Source: a virus. From it: a stretch of DNA of 39,470 nt. This document shows, in pieces, positions 30,701 through 38,578 of the stretch. The notes under the pieces are model-generated. The model had not been told where the DNA came from and did no database searches. It was given only the letters and a program-made list of their open reading frames with translations. Positions within the stretch are counted from its first letter, which is position 1. Every line of letters starts with the position of its first letter. The position numbers and the translations under genes were made by a program. The stretch spans positions 1 to 39,470 of IMG/VR virus record IMGVR_UViG_3300036799_000147; one strand, given 5' to 3'.

Positions 30701-33189
30701 ACCTGTGGGATGGAGCTACCCAGCGCCGCGGCCCAGCCGAATTGCGTCGCGTCATGCGTCGCCTGGAACGCCGCGCGGTCGGCCGCACGCTGTGCGGCAC
30801 TGCCTGCGAAACGTTCCTCGGCACCGATCGGGATAGCAAAGTTGGCTGCCTGGCCCAGGATGTCCGCCAGCGGCGTCGCGCCCAGCACCGGCAGGTTGAC
30901 CGTGACCGACGCGGGGATGATGCCGGCCGATTTCAGGAACGCTGACAGTGGGCCTGAAACGTCTGGCCCCTGGCTGCCAGGCGGCGGGGTCGCTGCACTG
31001 ATGCCAGCCCGAATCTCCTCAGGTAGTTGCCGGCCCGTGATCGCTTCGGCCGTGCTCACGCCCGGCATGAACGGCGACTGCTCGGTCTGCTGGCGCTGGG
31101 CTTCGGTGCTGGCGGCCTGGATGTCTTGACCGAAGTGGCCCAGGTTCTCGGGCGCCTGCTGGATGTCCTGCAGGTTCTGCCCCAGCGTGCCGCCAAGCGG
31201 GCTGGGCGCCTGGCCGGCGATGTTCGCGGCGCTTTGCGTCAGCGGGCTCTGGATGACATTGTTCGCGGCAGTCTGCAGACCGCTGAGATCCAGCGGCTGA
31301 ACGTTGGCGCGCGCCTGCTCGATCTGGGCGTTGACCTGATCGCGACGCTGCTGGCTCTGCTGCAGGTAGTCGTCGAGTTGCTTCTGCGCCGCGTCGCGGG
31401 CGGTCTGTAACTGCTTGAGTGCCTGATCGCCCTGGTCCTGCAGGCTCTGCAGCTGCGTCCGTCCAGCGTTGAGCACGTCCTGGGCCTGGCTGGCCACCTG
31501 GCCACCCTGTGCGACTGTTCTGTTGAGTGCGCTCTGAGCAGCACTGCCCGCACCTGCCAGCGCCTGCTGGCCGGCGCTCTGCAAGCCTCCAGCCGCGTCG
31601 ATTGCGGCGTTGGTCGTGCCGCCCAGACGATTCTGGATGCCCTGCACGATGGCCAGGTACTCCGGCTCGGCCGCGGTGAAGTAGCCGCCGCTCTTCAGGC
31701 CATGGACGAATGTCGGCAAGTCAATCGCGCCGACGGCGTTCTTATAGCTGCGCTGCAGCAGGTCGATCCAGGCGTTCACCGCGTCCAGTGGGCTGTCGTA
31801 CGCCGCGAATGTGGCGTTCTGGGTCGTGCCGCCGTATTCGCCCTCATGCGTCTGCATCGTCGTGCCCGGCTGACCGGCAACCGCCTTGACGCCGAACAGT
31901 TCATTGCCCGCGGCCTTGCCGTAGTTACTCTCGCTGGCGGCCATGGCCGTCACCCAGGACGGATCAATGCCCAGTTTGGTCGCCGCGTACGCCGCGTATG
32001 GGGCGAAGGATTTGGCGAAGGCCTCGGGGCTGCTCGAGTCGATCGCGCCGCCGGTGGCCGCGTTGACGGCCGTCTGAGCGCTCTGCACCGGGCCCTGGCC
32101 ACCGTTGGTGGGGACGCTCGGGTTGTCGGCGAACAACGCACCCTGCAGTTGGCCCATGCGGCCCTGCATCTGGCTGGGCGTCATCCACTCGCTGCCACCC
32201 CTGAGATCCAGCCCACTACGGCCGACATGAAAGGCGCCACTGGTCGGGTCGTACCCGTCGGCAAAAAAGTAATGGCCTGGAGTCGAAATCGTGACGGGGT
32301 TGCCTGTTTGCGCTTCCTTTGCGATCGCGTCCCAGTCAGCCCCAACGATGTGCGTCGCTACGCCGAGCTTGTCCATCAGCGCTTTCTCAGAGGTGATGCC
32401 GGCCATACCGTTCTGGCTGGTCCAGCCCACCTGCGCTGCCAGGTCAGTCGCTTCTCTGAGCGTCGGGTTGCGGCCGAACATCTGCGCGAACCTGACAGCG
32501 GCTGCCGGTCCACACGCGGCGTACGCCTCGTCCGCGGTGAGCTGTGGGTCGCCGAACTGACTGGTGCTGTCGGCCGTGCCCTGATTGCCGGTGGTGCTGA
32601 CCGCCCGATCCAGTGCTCGAGCGCCCTGGTCGACCGCGGCTCCAACGGTCTGGCCGGCGCCGGAGACGGCACCGCCGACCGCCTGTCCTGCGCTGCTGAC
32701 ACCGTTGAGCACGTTGCTGCGGGCCTGCTGCTCCCACTGATCGAACTGCTCCAGCGGCGAGGGACCTGTGCCTCCCGAGACCCCCGAGTCGACAGCAGAC
32801 GCCGCTGGAGCGCTGGGCAGTGTGCCTGACGCTGTGGTCGTCTGCGGTTGAGATTGGGACTGCGACTGGGCAAGCGTCTGCGCGCGCTGCTGAGCTTCCC
32901 AGGCATTGAACTGGTCCAACGCGCTCTGCGCTTCGGGAGCAATCGCCTGCGCGACCGGCTGCGTCACCTGGGTAGTGGTCTCAGGCGTTGACTGGACAGC
33001 GGTGTTGACCGCCGTGCCGACGTTACTGGCTGTCTGGCCGACTGCCGTGGCCGCCGTGTTGACGGCCGTGGCTGCCGTATTGGCTGCAGCCAGCGCCCTG
33101 GCGCGCGCCTCTTTTTCCCAGTTGTCAAATTGGTCCAGCGCGTTCTGGGTCGCGTCGTCCGCCAGCAGGAAGCCGCCGGGTCCGGGCAT
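27793..33189 (-). CDS. 1,798-residue multi-enzyme ejection protein (C39-like, GH73, ADP-ribosyltransferase-like domains)
   Basis: By far the longest gene. Residues 17-160 carry three copies of an LDQF-x2-WE motif. Residues about 215-350 are C39-like peptidase: C226 in ACGPAAAVRFAQ, H306 in PGHYFFADGYD. Residues about 385-525 are a GH73 glucosaminidase: E420 in AASESNYGKA, then ELFGVKA and SGGYFTAAEPEYLA. Residues 555-690 are Gln-rich coiled coil. Residues about 887-1145 resemble ART-PolyVal ADP-ribosyltransferases (RVYHGTSADFE, FGPGYYTTTSPEVA, GFDGISYPGG). The remainder (KNNLLSGIKTHTTNIISQLV onward) resembles polyvalent virion proteins. Between portal and other internal proteins, it is likely injected with the DNA. 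Confidence 0.8.
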   Translation of the reverse strand: MPGPGGFLLADDATQNALDQFDNWEKEARARALAAANTAATAVNTAATAVGQTASNVGTAVNTAVQSTPETTTQVTQPVAQAIAPEAQSALDQFNAWEAQQRAQTLAQSQSQSQPQTTTASGTLPSAPAASAVDSGVSGGTGPSPLEQFDQWEQQARSNVLNGVSSAGQAVGGAVSGAGQTVGAAVDQGARALDRAVSTTGNQGTADSTSQFGDPQLTADEAYAACGPAAAVRFAQMFGRNPTLREATDLAAQVGWTSQNGMAGITSEKALMDKLGVATHIVGADWDAIAKEAQTGNPVTISTPGHYFFADGYDPTSGAFHVGRSGLDLRGGSEWMTPSQMQGRMGQLQGALFADNPSVPTNGGQGPVQSAQTAVNAATGGAIDSSSPEAFAKSFAPYAAYAATKLGIDPSWVTAMAASESNYGKAAGNELFGVKAVAGQPGTTMQTHEGEYGGTTQNATFAAYDSPLDAVNAWIDLLQRSYKNAVGAIDLPTFVHGLKSGGYFTAAEPEYLAIVQGIQNRLGGTTNAAIDAAGGLQSAGQQALAGAGSAAQSALNRTVAQGGQVASQAQDVLNAGRTQLQSLQDQGDQALKQLQTARDAAQKQLDDYLQQSQQRRDQVNAQIEQARANVQPLDLSGLQTAANNVIQSPLTQSAANIAGQAPSPLGGTLGQNLQDIQQAPENLGHFGQDIQAASTEAQRQQTEQSPFMPGVSTAEAITGRQLPEEIRAGISAATPPPGSQGPDVSGPLSAFLKSAGIIPASVTVNLPVLGATPLADILGQAANFAIPIGAEERFAGSAAQRAADRAAFQATHDATQFGWAAALGSSIPQVRDAARAAVSGAGRWARASVEDIMADLAKGPIGDFVKNEAGTLDTDKLREIATAVKQQVTRVYHGTSADFEQPAASAGDPEALFGPGYYTTTSPEVAGGVVAEGGEQVGPSWLSSSVKRQPGSVVSPGYAQARPDDFSALQADLQDVASQLAQPGLSDRRRSMLNQRQQDLQQQIAEYNPRSGPNVRAVELPDITNVPKVFDETTRSLQDTPNLHMLNIEAPLDQDTKNAVLDVLNSSNDYRDQMVARDVERYTSGPTATGQDLYDALANTNKQFANDTLKAAGFDGISYPGGQRVPMTDARGSPISHDVHVLFDTGVDKARNVIANRQGGAADPRLALQLGGAAAGVASQEATMSDEDKSHTGDRFARDVAAGVLGATAPGTALRLAQHGLGPNYNDLRGLRPPANPLPLPGMPLVNPPQTLAQNVSAFTKNNLLSGIKTHTTNIISQLVELARTPLVSAAGGNGDEAIAGLRAAGQALPDAFTNFAKTLSSGRTQMTEAQGTTPAKWFALRALGATDDFFRTLGWAMGAGSEGQRLIRENPGQPLSALLGANQKRLDDAGQKMANLSVFGEGKGPGQGLSELKNKLLAAPDLKHQAAGLLLDAGVPFAAVPGRIFNIGGKRMPVVGESLAAIKFAKAWRAGDEHAMQEATGEFLTQSVVSTAVIANVLNGNIRGPDDKEHPSGIRIGGQWFDYSNWGAWALPIAAPAAMYEALTKEGAKPNPDYVKSMYNAIGKTMANQFYAADLIKTLNQVGEGNLAGATGSLAGSYIDRYLPTGAALTQATAAFDPVLRDPSNQGWQQFLQREQARIPGLEGMLPSQPSMTTPEPQERRSAGFGELLGMQTRPVSDLDAETNRLQRLGYQIPGPTKAPTQVSLRGSTIPLNESEQRELTYQRAQAIDKAVGQLVNSAAYQNQTDNQKAKMLASKLRSAEPDMATLWQRMTPAGELNARVAEGKTVVGRTVGAGSR

Positions 33190-33191
33190 GA

Positions 33192-33716
33192 CTACAGGCC
33201 TGGTGGCAGCGTTGGCGGCGGCTGCGGCGTCGGTGGCGCGGCCTGCTGCTGTTGCGCCGCAGCGAGAGCCGCCTGCACCAGCGCCGGATCAAGCGGACCA
33301 CCGCTGGGCAGTGAGGGTGCAGGCTGAATCGGTGGCGCAGCTGCAGGCGGCGGTGCGAGCGACGGCACCGGCGGCGGCAGCGCCGCGAGCGGGGTGGCGG
33401 CTTCGATCGGATTCTGGCCGGCTGGCGGCTGCAGCGTCGGCGGCAGGTTGTCGGGGTGCACCACTCCAATGCTCTGCGCGATGCGCATGAACTGCTGTGG
33501 GTCGCGCTGGGCTTCGGTACCGAGGTACTCGCGGTCCTGCGCCAGGAACGCCTGGCGATAGCGCTGCTCAAGGGTGGCCTCGCTGACGTGGGCAATGTCT
33601 GGCTCGCGAGCGTCCGGGCTCTGGCCGAACAGCTGGTTGCCAATCACCTCGGCGTCGCGGTTGACCTCCTCGGTGATTTGATCCCGCAGCAGTGCGACTT
33701 CGTTCTGGCCAGGCAT
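33192..33716 (-). CDS. Hypothetical virion-region protein with Pro-rich tail
   Basis: A 174-residue protein. The N-terminal 80 residues are helical and charged (LLRDQITEEVNRDAEVIGNQ, LEQRYRQAFLAQDREYLG). The rest is Pro/Ala/Gln-rich and disordered. It ends just before the giant gene. It may be a portal-associated or core-assembly protein. Unrecognised. Confidence 0.62.
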   Translation of the reverse strand: MPGQNEVALLRDQITEEVNRDAEVIGNQLFGQSPDAREPDIAHVSEATLEQRYRQAFLAQDREYLGTEAQRDPQQFMRIAQSIGVVHPDNLPPTLQPPAGQNPIEAATPLAALPPPVPSLAPPPAAAPPIQPAPSLPSGGPLDPALVQAALAAAQQQQAAPPTPQPPPTLPPGL

Positions 33717-33741
33717 CAGTGACCCAGCTTCCAGATGTGCA

Positions 33742-33921
33742 TCAGCTGTGCTTCCCGAACAGGAAGCCGGATGTACCCGAGATAACCACTAGTGCGCCCT
33801 TGGTCACCTCATCACTCTCCGGGCTGAGGATGATCCAGGTCATAGCCACGATCACCACCAGCGCCAACACCGCCTGGATGCCCACCTTGGCGAGCTCGAG
33901 CTGGCGATCGGTGAGGTCCAC
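33742..33921 (-). CDS. Small two-helix membrane protein
   Basis: The 59-residue product begins VDLTDRQLELAKVG, has a membrane helix IQAVLALVVIVAMTWIIL and ends LVVISGTSGFLFGKHS, a second hydrophobic stretch with a Gly-rich terminus. The start is GTG 33921, overlapping the portal stop by one base or so. This form, with a short charged head and a C-terminal GF(L)FG motif, is common in phage inner-membrane or holin-like proteins. It is placed with virion genes, so an ejection-pore role is another option. Confidence 0.58.
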   Translation of the reverse strand: MDLTDRQLELAKVGIQAVLALVVIVAMTWIILSPESDEVTKGALVVISGTSGFLFGKHS

Positions 33922-33922
33922 A

Positions 33923-35902
33923 TCAGTACCGAATGCTCTGCTGCGCTGCTGGCAAGCCCCCGGCCGGCACCCCCGTGGCACTCCCAGCGGCTGCCATGAC
34001 TTGCGGACCCGGTGGCGGCTGCACGCCAGCACCGTTGGGCGCGGCCGCCAGCGCCCCGAGATCAGGCACGTTCGGCTGACCTTCAAACACGCCGGGTGCC
34101 GGCGCGCCCTGCGGCGTCGGCTGGGCCTGACTGGCCAGGATGCCGTTCTGCGCCAGGTCGCTGGCTTGCTGCGCGAGCTGCAGGATGTCGCCGCGGCCGG
34201 CGAACATGAACACCTGCGAGTCGAGCCACTTCTGGTACTGCGGCGTCTGCCGAATCCGATCGCGCTCCTTTGAGCGGCGGATCTCGTCCGGGTTGTCGCC
34301 CAGGTACTCGACCGCCTCATCGCTACCCCACGTACCGGCCGCCAGCCGCTCGTGCGCGTAGCGGGCCCGCATCATGTCGTCGGTCGGCAGCTGCTGCTGC
34401 ACCTCCCACTGGATGCGCACTGGCCGCTCGAAGTCTTTCGGGGCCAGGCCGATATAGCCGTCCTGGCCCAGCTGGTTGTCGTTCTCGCCCGCCGAGTAGC
34501 CGACGTAGATCTTCTCTTTGACCTTGTAGCGGGCCAGGTCCCACAGCTTCTCGGTCTGACCCTTGAGCAGCGTCTGCAGTCCGTTGCTGACCGGCGCGAC
34601 GCGGGTTCTCGAGTAGCTCAGCACCTGGCTGATGGCAAAGCCGGCGCCCTCCATGCCGCCGAGCGTGGTCACCTTGGGGCTCTCCAGCTGCGCAATGGCG
34701 GTGTCGACCAGGCTCATGTGTTTTTCCAATGTGCTCGGGTCGGGGTACTCGATGCGCGCGAGCTGGCGACCAGGGCCGTTGTTGATGATCTCGCCCGGCA
34801 GTGGCCCCGGATCCCGCTCGCGCGGCTTGCCATCGTTGCCGATGATCGGCGCGGCGCTCGAGTCGCTGAATGACTGCAATGGGCTGAGCAGATCGCGAGC
34901 GACATATTGCGCATGCATCGCGCGCAGGTACTGGCGGTACTTCACTAACCAGAGCTTGGTCTGGGAGATGCCCCAGCCGACCTTCCGGTTCCGCCAGTAG
35001 GACATCCACAAACCTGGGCCGAAGTCGTAGGGCACGCCAAACGGGTAGCCGTGCTCGAACTGCTTGACGATCGCCGCGGTCGGGCTGCCCTTGTAGTTGG
35101 TGCCGGCCACCGACCAGGTCACCCAGCGCTCGTCCCAGTGCTCGTGCATCGTGACGGCGTACGGCAGCGTGCGCGGGTTGTTCTCAGCCTGGGGTCGGCC
35201 GAGCTCCTCGGGCACGATGTTGCCGTCGGGGTCCAGCCCGAGACGGTAGCGCCGCAGCGTCGAGCGGAGAGGACGCTCGGTGACTTCGAGCACCTCGCAC
35301 AGCGTGCCGTACGAGTAGACCGGGTAAATGCTGCGCGGGTCGACGTACTGCCAGGCGAACGGCGGGCCCGAGATCTTCTTGGCATCCTCGGTGGCGCGGT
35401 CGTAGCTGGCATACGCCTCGGTGGTGTCGTCCGGACTGGGGGGGTCGAGCGAGTAGCGCAGGTCCCAGGCGTCGCGCACGTACAGGATCTTGCTCCACGC
35501 CCCGCCGTCGTTGAGCGCGCTGTCGGTGCACTGAGACATCGTGTCCTGGCCTGGCTCGCGCGTGCCGCACTCCCACAACACCTCCTCGGTCCAGTGCTCG
35601 CGTAGGCTGGCGTTGGTCTGCGCCGTGTCGCCCTCGCCGGCCTTGAGCGTGAGTTTCGGGCGCTCCATGGTCATAATCGCCGTCTGCTGGAACGCCTCCT
35701 CGGTGACGTCCGGGTCGCGCGGATCGACGTGGACCAGGACGTAGCGCTGGTCGGCGCCTTCCATGGCTGGCACCCGCATTTCGCGCTGCCGGCGCGCGTC
35801 ATCCAGCTGGCGGTCGTCGTCCAGGTAGAGATCGCCGAGCTCACTCGCCAGCGAGTTCAGGTACTCGGCCGTGGGTGGTTTGAGGCTGGTGTCGACGGCC
35901 AC
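33923..35902 (-). CDS. Portal protein
   Basis: In this 659-residue protein, the N-terminal half is rich in charged helices with DPRSIYPVYSYGTLCEV and WGISQTKLWLVKYRQYLRAM, then GEIINNGPGRQLARIEYPDP and a long stem-like helix region. The C-terminus is disordered and Pro/Ala-rich. Size and position between TerL/prim-pol and the head genes fit a large podovirus portal (crown and barrel). It starts with GTG 35902, sharing a base with the prim-pol stop (TAGTG). Confidence 0.78.
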   Translation of the reverse strand: MAVDTSLKPPTAEYLNSLASELGDLYLDDDRQLDDARRQREMRVPAMEGADQRYVLVHVDPRDPDVTEEAFQQTAIMTMERPKLTLKAGEGDTAQTNASLREHWTEEVLWECGTREPGQDTMSQCTDSALNDGGAWSKILYVRDAWDLRYSLDPPSPDDTTEAYASYDRATEDAKKISGPPFAWQYVDPRSIYPVYSYGTLCEVLEVTERPLRSTLRRYRLGLDPDGNIVPEELGRPQAENNPRTLPYAVTMHEHWDERWVTWSVAGTNYKGSPTAAIVKQFEHGYPFGVPYDFGPGLWMSYWRNRKVGWGISQTKLWLVKYRQYLRAMHAQYVARDLLSPLQSFSDSSAAPIIGNDGKPRERDPGPLPGEIINNGPGRQLARIEYPDPSTLEKHMSLVDTAIAQLESPKVTTLGGMEGAGFAISQVLSYSRTRVAPVSNGLQTLLKGQTEKLWDLARYKVKEKIYVGYSAGENDNQLGQDGYIGLAPKDFERPVRIQWEVQQQLPTDDMMRARYAHERLAAGTWGSDEAVEYLGDNPDEIRRSKERDRIRQTPQYQKWLDSQVFMFAGRGDILQLAQQASDLAQNGILASQAQPTPQGAPAPGVFEGQPNVPDLGALAAAPNGAGVQPPPGPQVMAAAGSATGVPAGGLPAAQQSIRY

Positions 35903-36558
35903 TAGCGCATGCCCTGTTGGAGAAAACGCTGCCAGGTGTCGTACAGCCGCGCGCTCGAGCGCACATCGGTCGGCGTGCCCGTCACGTGCTGGCCGGTGAC
36001 GGTCAGAAACCGTTTGCGGGTGTACATCTCAACCCAGTCGCGCCGGCGGCGGCCCTCGGGCAACAGGCCGCGTACGAACACGCGCAGGCCGTCACGCCCG
36101 GGCGTCCGCTCGGTGTAACTGTTGAGATCGCGCAGGATGCGCTCGGCGTCGGCGCGGTGCTCTGAGACGTGGTCGAGGTCCACGCCCACGATGCCCCAGC
36201 GCTCGTCCAGCGCGAAACTGATGCCATCCCAGCCACCGGGCAGGGCGCTGACCGGTGCATCGTGATACGCACGGTACGCCTCCTCGAACGAGCGCCAGGT
36301 CTCGGCGTCACTCGGCTCGGCCTTCTGGGGTGGGTCGGTGTCGGGAATGTACGGCGGCTTGCTCCATCGATCGTTGTCGTACTCGTAGCGCCAGCACGCC
36401 CAGGCGCGGTGATAGCGCAGCTGGCCGGGGATCTGGGCAGGCACGACGCCGAGCGGGCCCGCGTCGGGTGGGGGCTTCTGCGGCGCGCGCGCCTTCGGTG
36501 TCTGGAACTGCTCCATCCAGCGCGGACCCGCCGCGCTCTCACGGGTGGTCGGCCTCAC
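35902..36558 (-). CDS. Stand-alone primase-polymerase (prim-pol, NrS-1-like)
   Basis: The 218-residue protein has the prim-pol order: WACWRYEYDNDRWSKPPYIP, FEEAYRAYHDA, GISFALDERWGIVGVDLDHV with the metal-binding D127/D129, SYTERTPGRDGLRVFVRG, and EMYTRKRFLTVTG. It resembles the catalytic domain of phage NrS-1-type polymerases, which both prime and extend DNA. There is no helicase domain, and no other DNA polymerase or helicase is evident in the genome, so this enzyme could prime for host machinery. It is unusually placed between terL and portal, away from the replication operon. Confidence 0.83.
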   Translation of the reverse strand: MRPTTRESAAGPRWMEQFQTPKARAPQKPPPDAGPLGVVPAQIPGQLRYHRAWACWRYEYDNDRWSKPPYIPDTDPPQKAEPSDAETWRSFEEAYRAYHDAPVSALPGGWDGISFALDERWGIVGVDLDHVSEHRADAERILRDLNSYTERTPGRDGLRVFVRGLLPEGRRRRDWVEMYTRKRFLTVTGQHVTGTPTDVRSSARLYDTWQRFLQQGMR

Positions 36559-36587
36559 GTCAGCTCTGCGCGCGAGTGTAGCGCCGG

Positions 36588-36628
36588 ATGTTTCACGCGG
36601 AATGTTTCACGCCGGCGTGGGGTATAGT
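36588..36628 (+). promoter_or_regulatory. Repeats and -10 element upstream of the secreted + strand gene
   Basis: ATGTTTCACGC occurs twice as a direct repeat (36588-36598 and 36602-36612, period 14) just before a TATAGT (36623-36628). The repeats replace a normal -35, suggesting activator or operator binding. The first repeat also matches 12 of 16 positions of the ParB site TGTTTCACGTGAAACA, which is probably coincidence. Confidence 0.45.
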
Positions 36629-36688
36629 CGGCGCCCCGGCCCAGGTCACGGGCCGAGTCACCTCGCACAACGAAGGGGAATCTTCGCC

Positions 36689-36946
36689 ATGCACACACGA
36701 TCCTACGCGCGCCGCTGGGCGCTGGGGGTGGCTTTCGCAGCGCTGCTACTAACCGGCATCTTCGTCGGCAGCGGCCTGGCAAGCGCCGCAGCGTTCTACT
36801 ACTACATCGCGCCGGGCACGAAGTCGTACAACGAAGCGCTGGCGCACGGATGCAGTCCATTCGCGGCAGACGCTTCGACGTTGCGGGGGACCGATGGCAA
36901 TGCCATCGTCCGTTGCCCAATCTGGAACCGCTGGGGCTTGAGCTGA
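36689..36946 (+). CDS. Secreted small protein, moron-like
   Basis: The 85-residue product has a signal peptide (MHTRSYARRWALGVAFAALL, then LTGIFVGSGLASA, cleavage probable after ASA) and a mature part of about 50 residues starting AFYYYIAPG with two cysteines (HGCSPFA, VRCPIW) able to form a disulfide. A ribosome site (GAAGGGGAA) precedes ATG 36689. It is the only + strand gene in the late region, with its own promoter-like site, and ends 5 bp from the terL stop. This is the profile of a moron expressed from the prophage. Function unknown; surface or superinfection roles are guesses. Confidence 0.72.
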   Translation: MHTRSYARRWALGVAFAALLLTGIFVGSGLASAAAFYYYIAPGTKSYNEALAHGCSPFAADASTLRGTDGNAIVRCPIWNRWGLS

Positions 36947-36951
36947 GGTCT

Positions 36952-38241
36952 TCACCGGCTGAACGCATAGCTCGAGCGCGTCGGTGCTGAATCGGTCGCC
37001 GCGCCCTGCCACGCCAGCGCCAACGCAATCACCGTGTCGTCGTGCAGCCCCGGCGGCGCCGCGTAGCGGACCATGCCCGTCTGGGTCATGCTGGACTCGA
37101 ACGCCTGCAGCTCGCCCGTCTGCACCTTGTCATCCAGCAGCGTCACATCGCCGCGCTCGATCGCCAGTGACAGTGCCTGGATGACCGCGGCCTTGGTGGC
37201 GTTGGTGCTGGTCCAGGCCTGCAGCGGCAGCGCCGGCCGCGGGCCCTCGACCAGCGTCTGGTAGCCGCGCTGCAAGCGCTCAACCAATGGCCCACCCATG
37301 CTGTTGGCCTCGGCGACGATGAGCCGCGGGTGGTACGCGCGGGCCCAACGGTGCAACCGCTCGGTCTGGAAGTCGTAGTCGATCTGGTTGAAGCGGTCGA
37401 TGGCGACCTGCTCGCGGGTTGTGGCATCCAGGATGCTAAAGACCGTGAAGTCCAGGGTGCGCGCCCAATCCACTCCAATGACGTATTGGTGAAAGCGCTC
37501 CGGTGGCCGGCGTTGGAGGCGGGCCACCGCCTTGACGCCACGGAACACACCGGCGCCCTCGATCTCCAGGAACTGCGCCAGGTACTCCTGCGCGAACACG
37601 CGCTCGGGCGTGATGCGCCGCGCCGCCTCGATTTCCTCTGGCCGAATGTAGGGACTCGCCGACGACGGCAGCTGCCACGCCATCCACTCCGCTTCGAGCG
37701 GATCCATTCCCAGCTGGAACAGCCGATGGAAATAGTTCAGGCCCTTGGGCGTCGACAGGAACCACGCGTCACCAGCTAGCACGCTCAGCGTTGGTCGGAG
37801 TGAGGCCTGCCAGACTCGCTCCAGGTCCCGCACCATCGCGGCCTCGTCGATGACGATCCGTTCGTAGCGCCGGCCGCGGCCAGCGTCCGGGTCGTCGAGC
37901 GACCAGCAGTCCACGGTGCCGCCGCCGGACACCTCGATGCGGTGCTGTTGCTCGCTCTTGGCAACAGTGACCGGCTCGAGCAGATCGCGCAGCGAACGCC
38001 ACACCTGGTCGAGGTACTTGTAGGTCGGCGCGAACCATGCGCACGCCATGCCGTCGGACGCACCGCGTGCCACGCGCTCGACGCCGAGTGTGGTTTTGCC
38101 CATCTGGCGACCGCACACCGCGACATTGAAGCGCCGCGCCTCAGCCACCATCTGCTGCTGCGCCTGATGCAGCGTCGGCAGGTTCCGGGAGTCCAGGCGT
38201 AGTGTTGTCGCTGTCGACGGGGCGGAATCCGGCGAGAACAC
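36952..38241 (-). CDS. terL: Terminase large subunit
   Basis: TerL cuts and packages DNA with ATP energy. Visible with numbering from GTG 38241: Walker A CGRQMGKTT (about 43-51), Walker B ERIVIDEAAM (132-133 acid pair), the motif FLSTPKGLNYFH, and a RuvC-type nuclease with D258 (VIGVDWART), E311 (VAEANSMG) and D401/D402 (GLHDDTVIALALAW). It is complete. The start is uncertain: GTG 38241 or ATG 38151 are both compatible, and homologues' LPTLHQAQ block favours 38241. It overlaps the TerS 3' end. Confidence 0.95.
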   Translation of the reverse strand: MFSPDSAPSTATTLRLDSRNLPTLHQAQQQMVAEARRFNVAVCGRQMGKTTLGVERVARGASDGMACAWFAPTYKYLDQVWRSLRDLLEPVTVAKSEQQHRIEVSGGGTVDCWSLDDPDAGRGRRYERIVIDEAAMVRDLERVWQASLRPTLSVLAGDAWFLSTPKGLNYFHRLFQLGMDPLEAEWMAWQLPSSASPYIRPEEIEAARRITPERVFAQEYLAQFLEIEGAGVFRGVKAVARLQRRPPERFHQYVIGVDWARTLDFTVFSILDATTREQVAIDRFNQIDYDFQTERLHRWARAYHPRLIVAEANSMGGPLVERLQRGYQTLVEGPRPALPLQAWTSTNATKAAVIQALSLAIERGDVTLLDDKVQTGELQAFESSMTQTGMVRYAAPPGLHDDTVIALALAWQGAATDSAPTRSSYAFSR

Positions 38242-38578
38242 GAATGAGCGTGTCGCGCTCGGCGACCACGAGCTCGGCAAGGTCGGCAGCGGATTGTTTT
38301 TCAAGCCACTCTGCGCGACTTGCTGCCTGAAGCTGAACACGTAGCGCCTGGACGTGGTCGGCGACGAGGTCATACAGCAGCTCCGCGACGGTGTCGGGAT
38401 CGCGCGCGCGTTGGCGGGTTGCAACCGTCGCAACTGGCGCGGTGGTTGCAACCCAGCGCGAGACGAGCCCTTTGTTGAGTTTGAACTGCGCCGCGACCTG
38501 GGCGATCGTCGTGCCGGCGAGCACCGCGGCCACGGCCTGGGCGCGCAGCTCGGGCGAATGCGGGACGCCGCGCGGCAT
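38141..38578 (-). CDS. terS: Terminase small subunit (HTH)
   Basis: A 145-residue protein. Residues 1-45 form an HTH resembling those of transposase/TerS proteins (SPELRAQAVAAVLAGTTIAQ, VAAQFKLNKGLVSRWV). The middle is helical for oligomerisation (TVAELLYDLVADHVQALRVQ) and the end is Gly/Ala-rich. Directly upstream of and overlapping terL, so it should recognise the packaging site. It begins one base after the stop of the upstream gene. Confidence 0.8.
   Translation of the reverse strand: MPRGVPHSPELRAQAVAAVLAGTTIAQVAAQFKLNKGLVSRWVATTAPVATVATRQRARDPDTVAELLYDLVADHVQALRVQLQAASRAEWLEKQSAADLAELVVAERDTLIRVLAGFRPVDSDNTTPGLPEPADAASGAAADGG

Noticed and set aside
36589-36604. ParB parS site
   Set aside because: Only 12 of 16 bases fit the consensus, the palindrome is broken, and no partition gene is evident. 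The doubled direct repeat is better explained as a regulator site.
36545-36688. N-terminal extension of the secreted + strand protein
   Set aside because: The signal peptide and ribosome site place the start at 36689. The upstream codons cover the promoter-like repeats.
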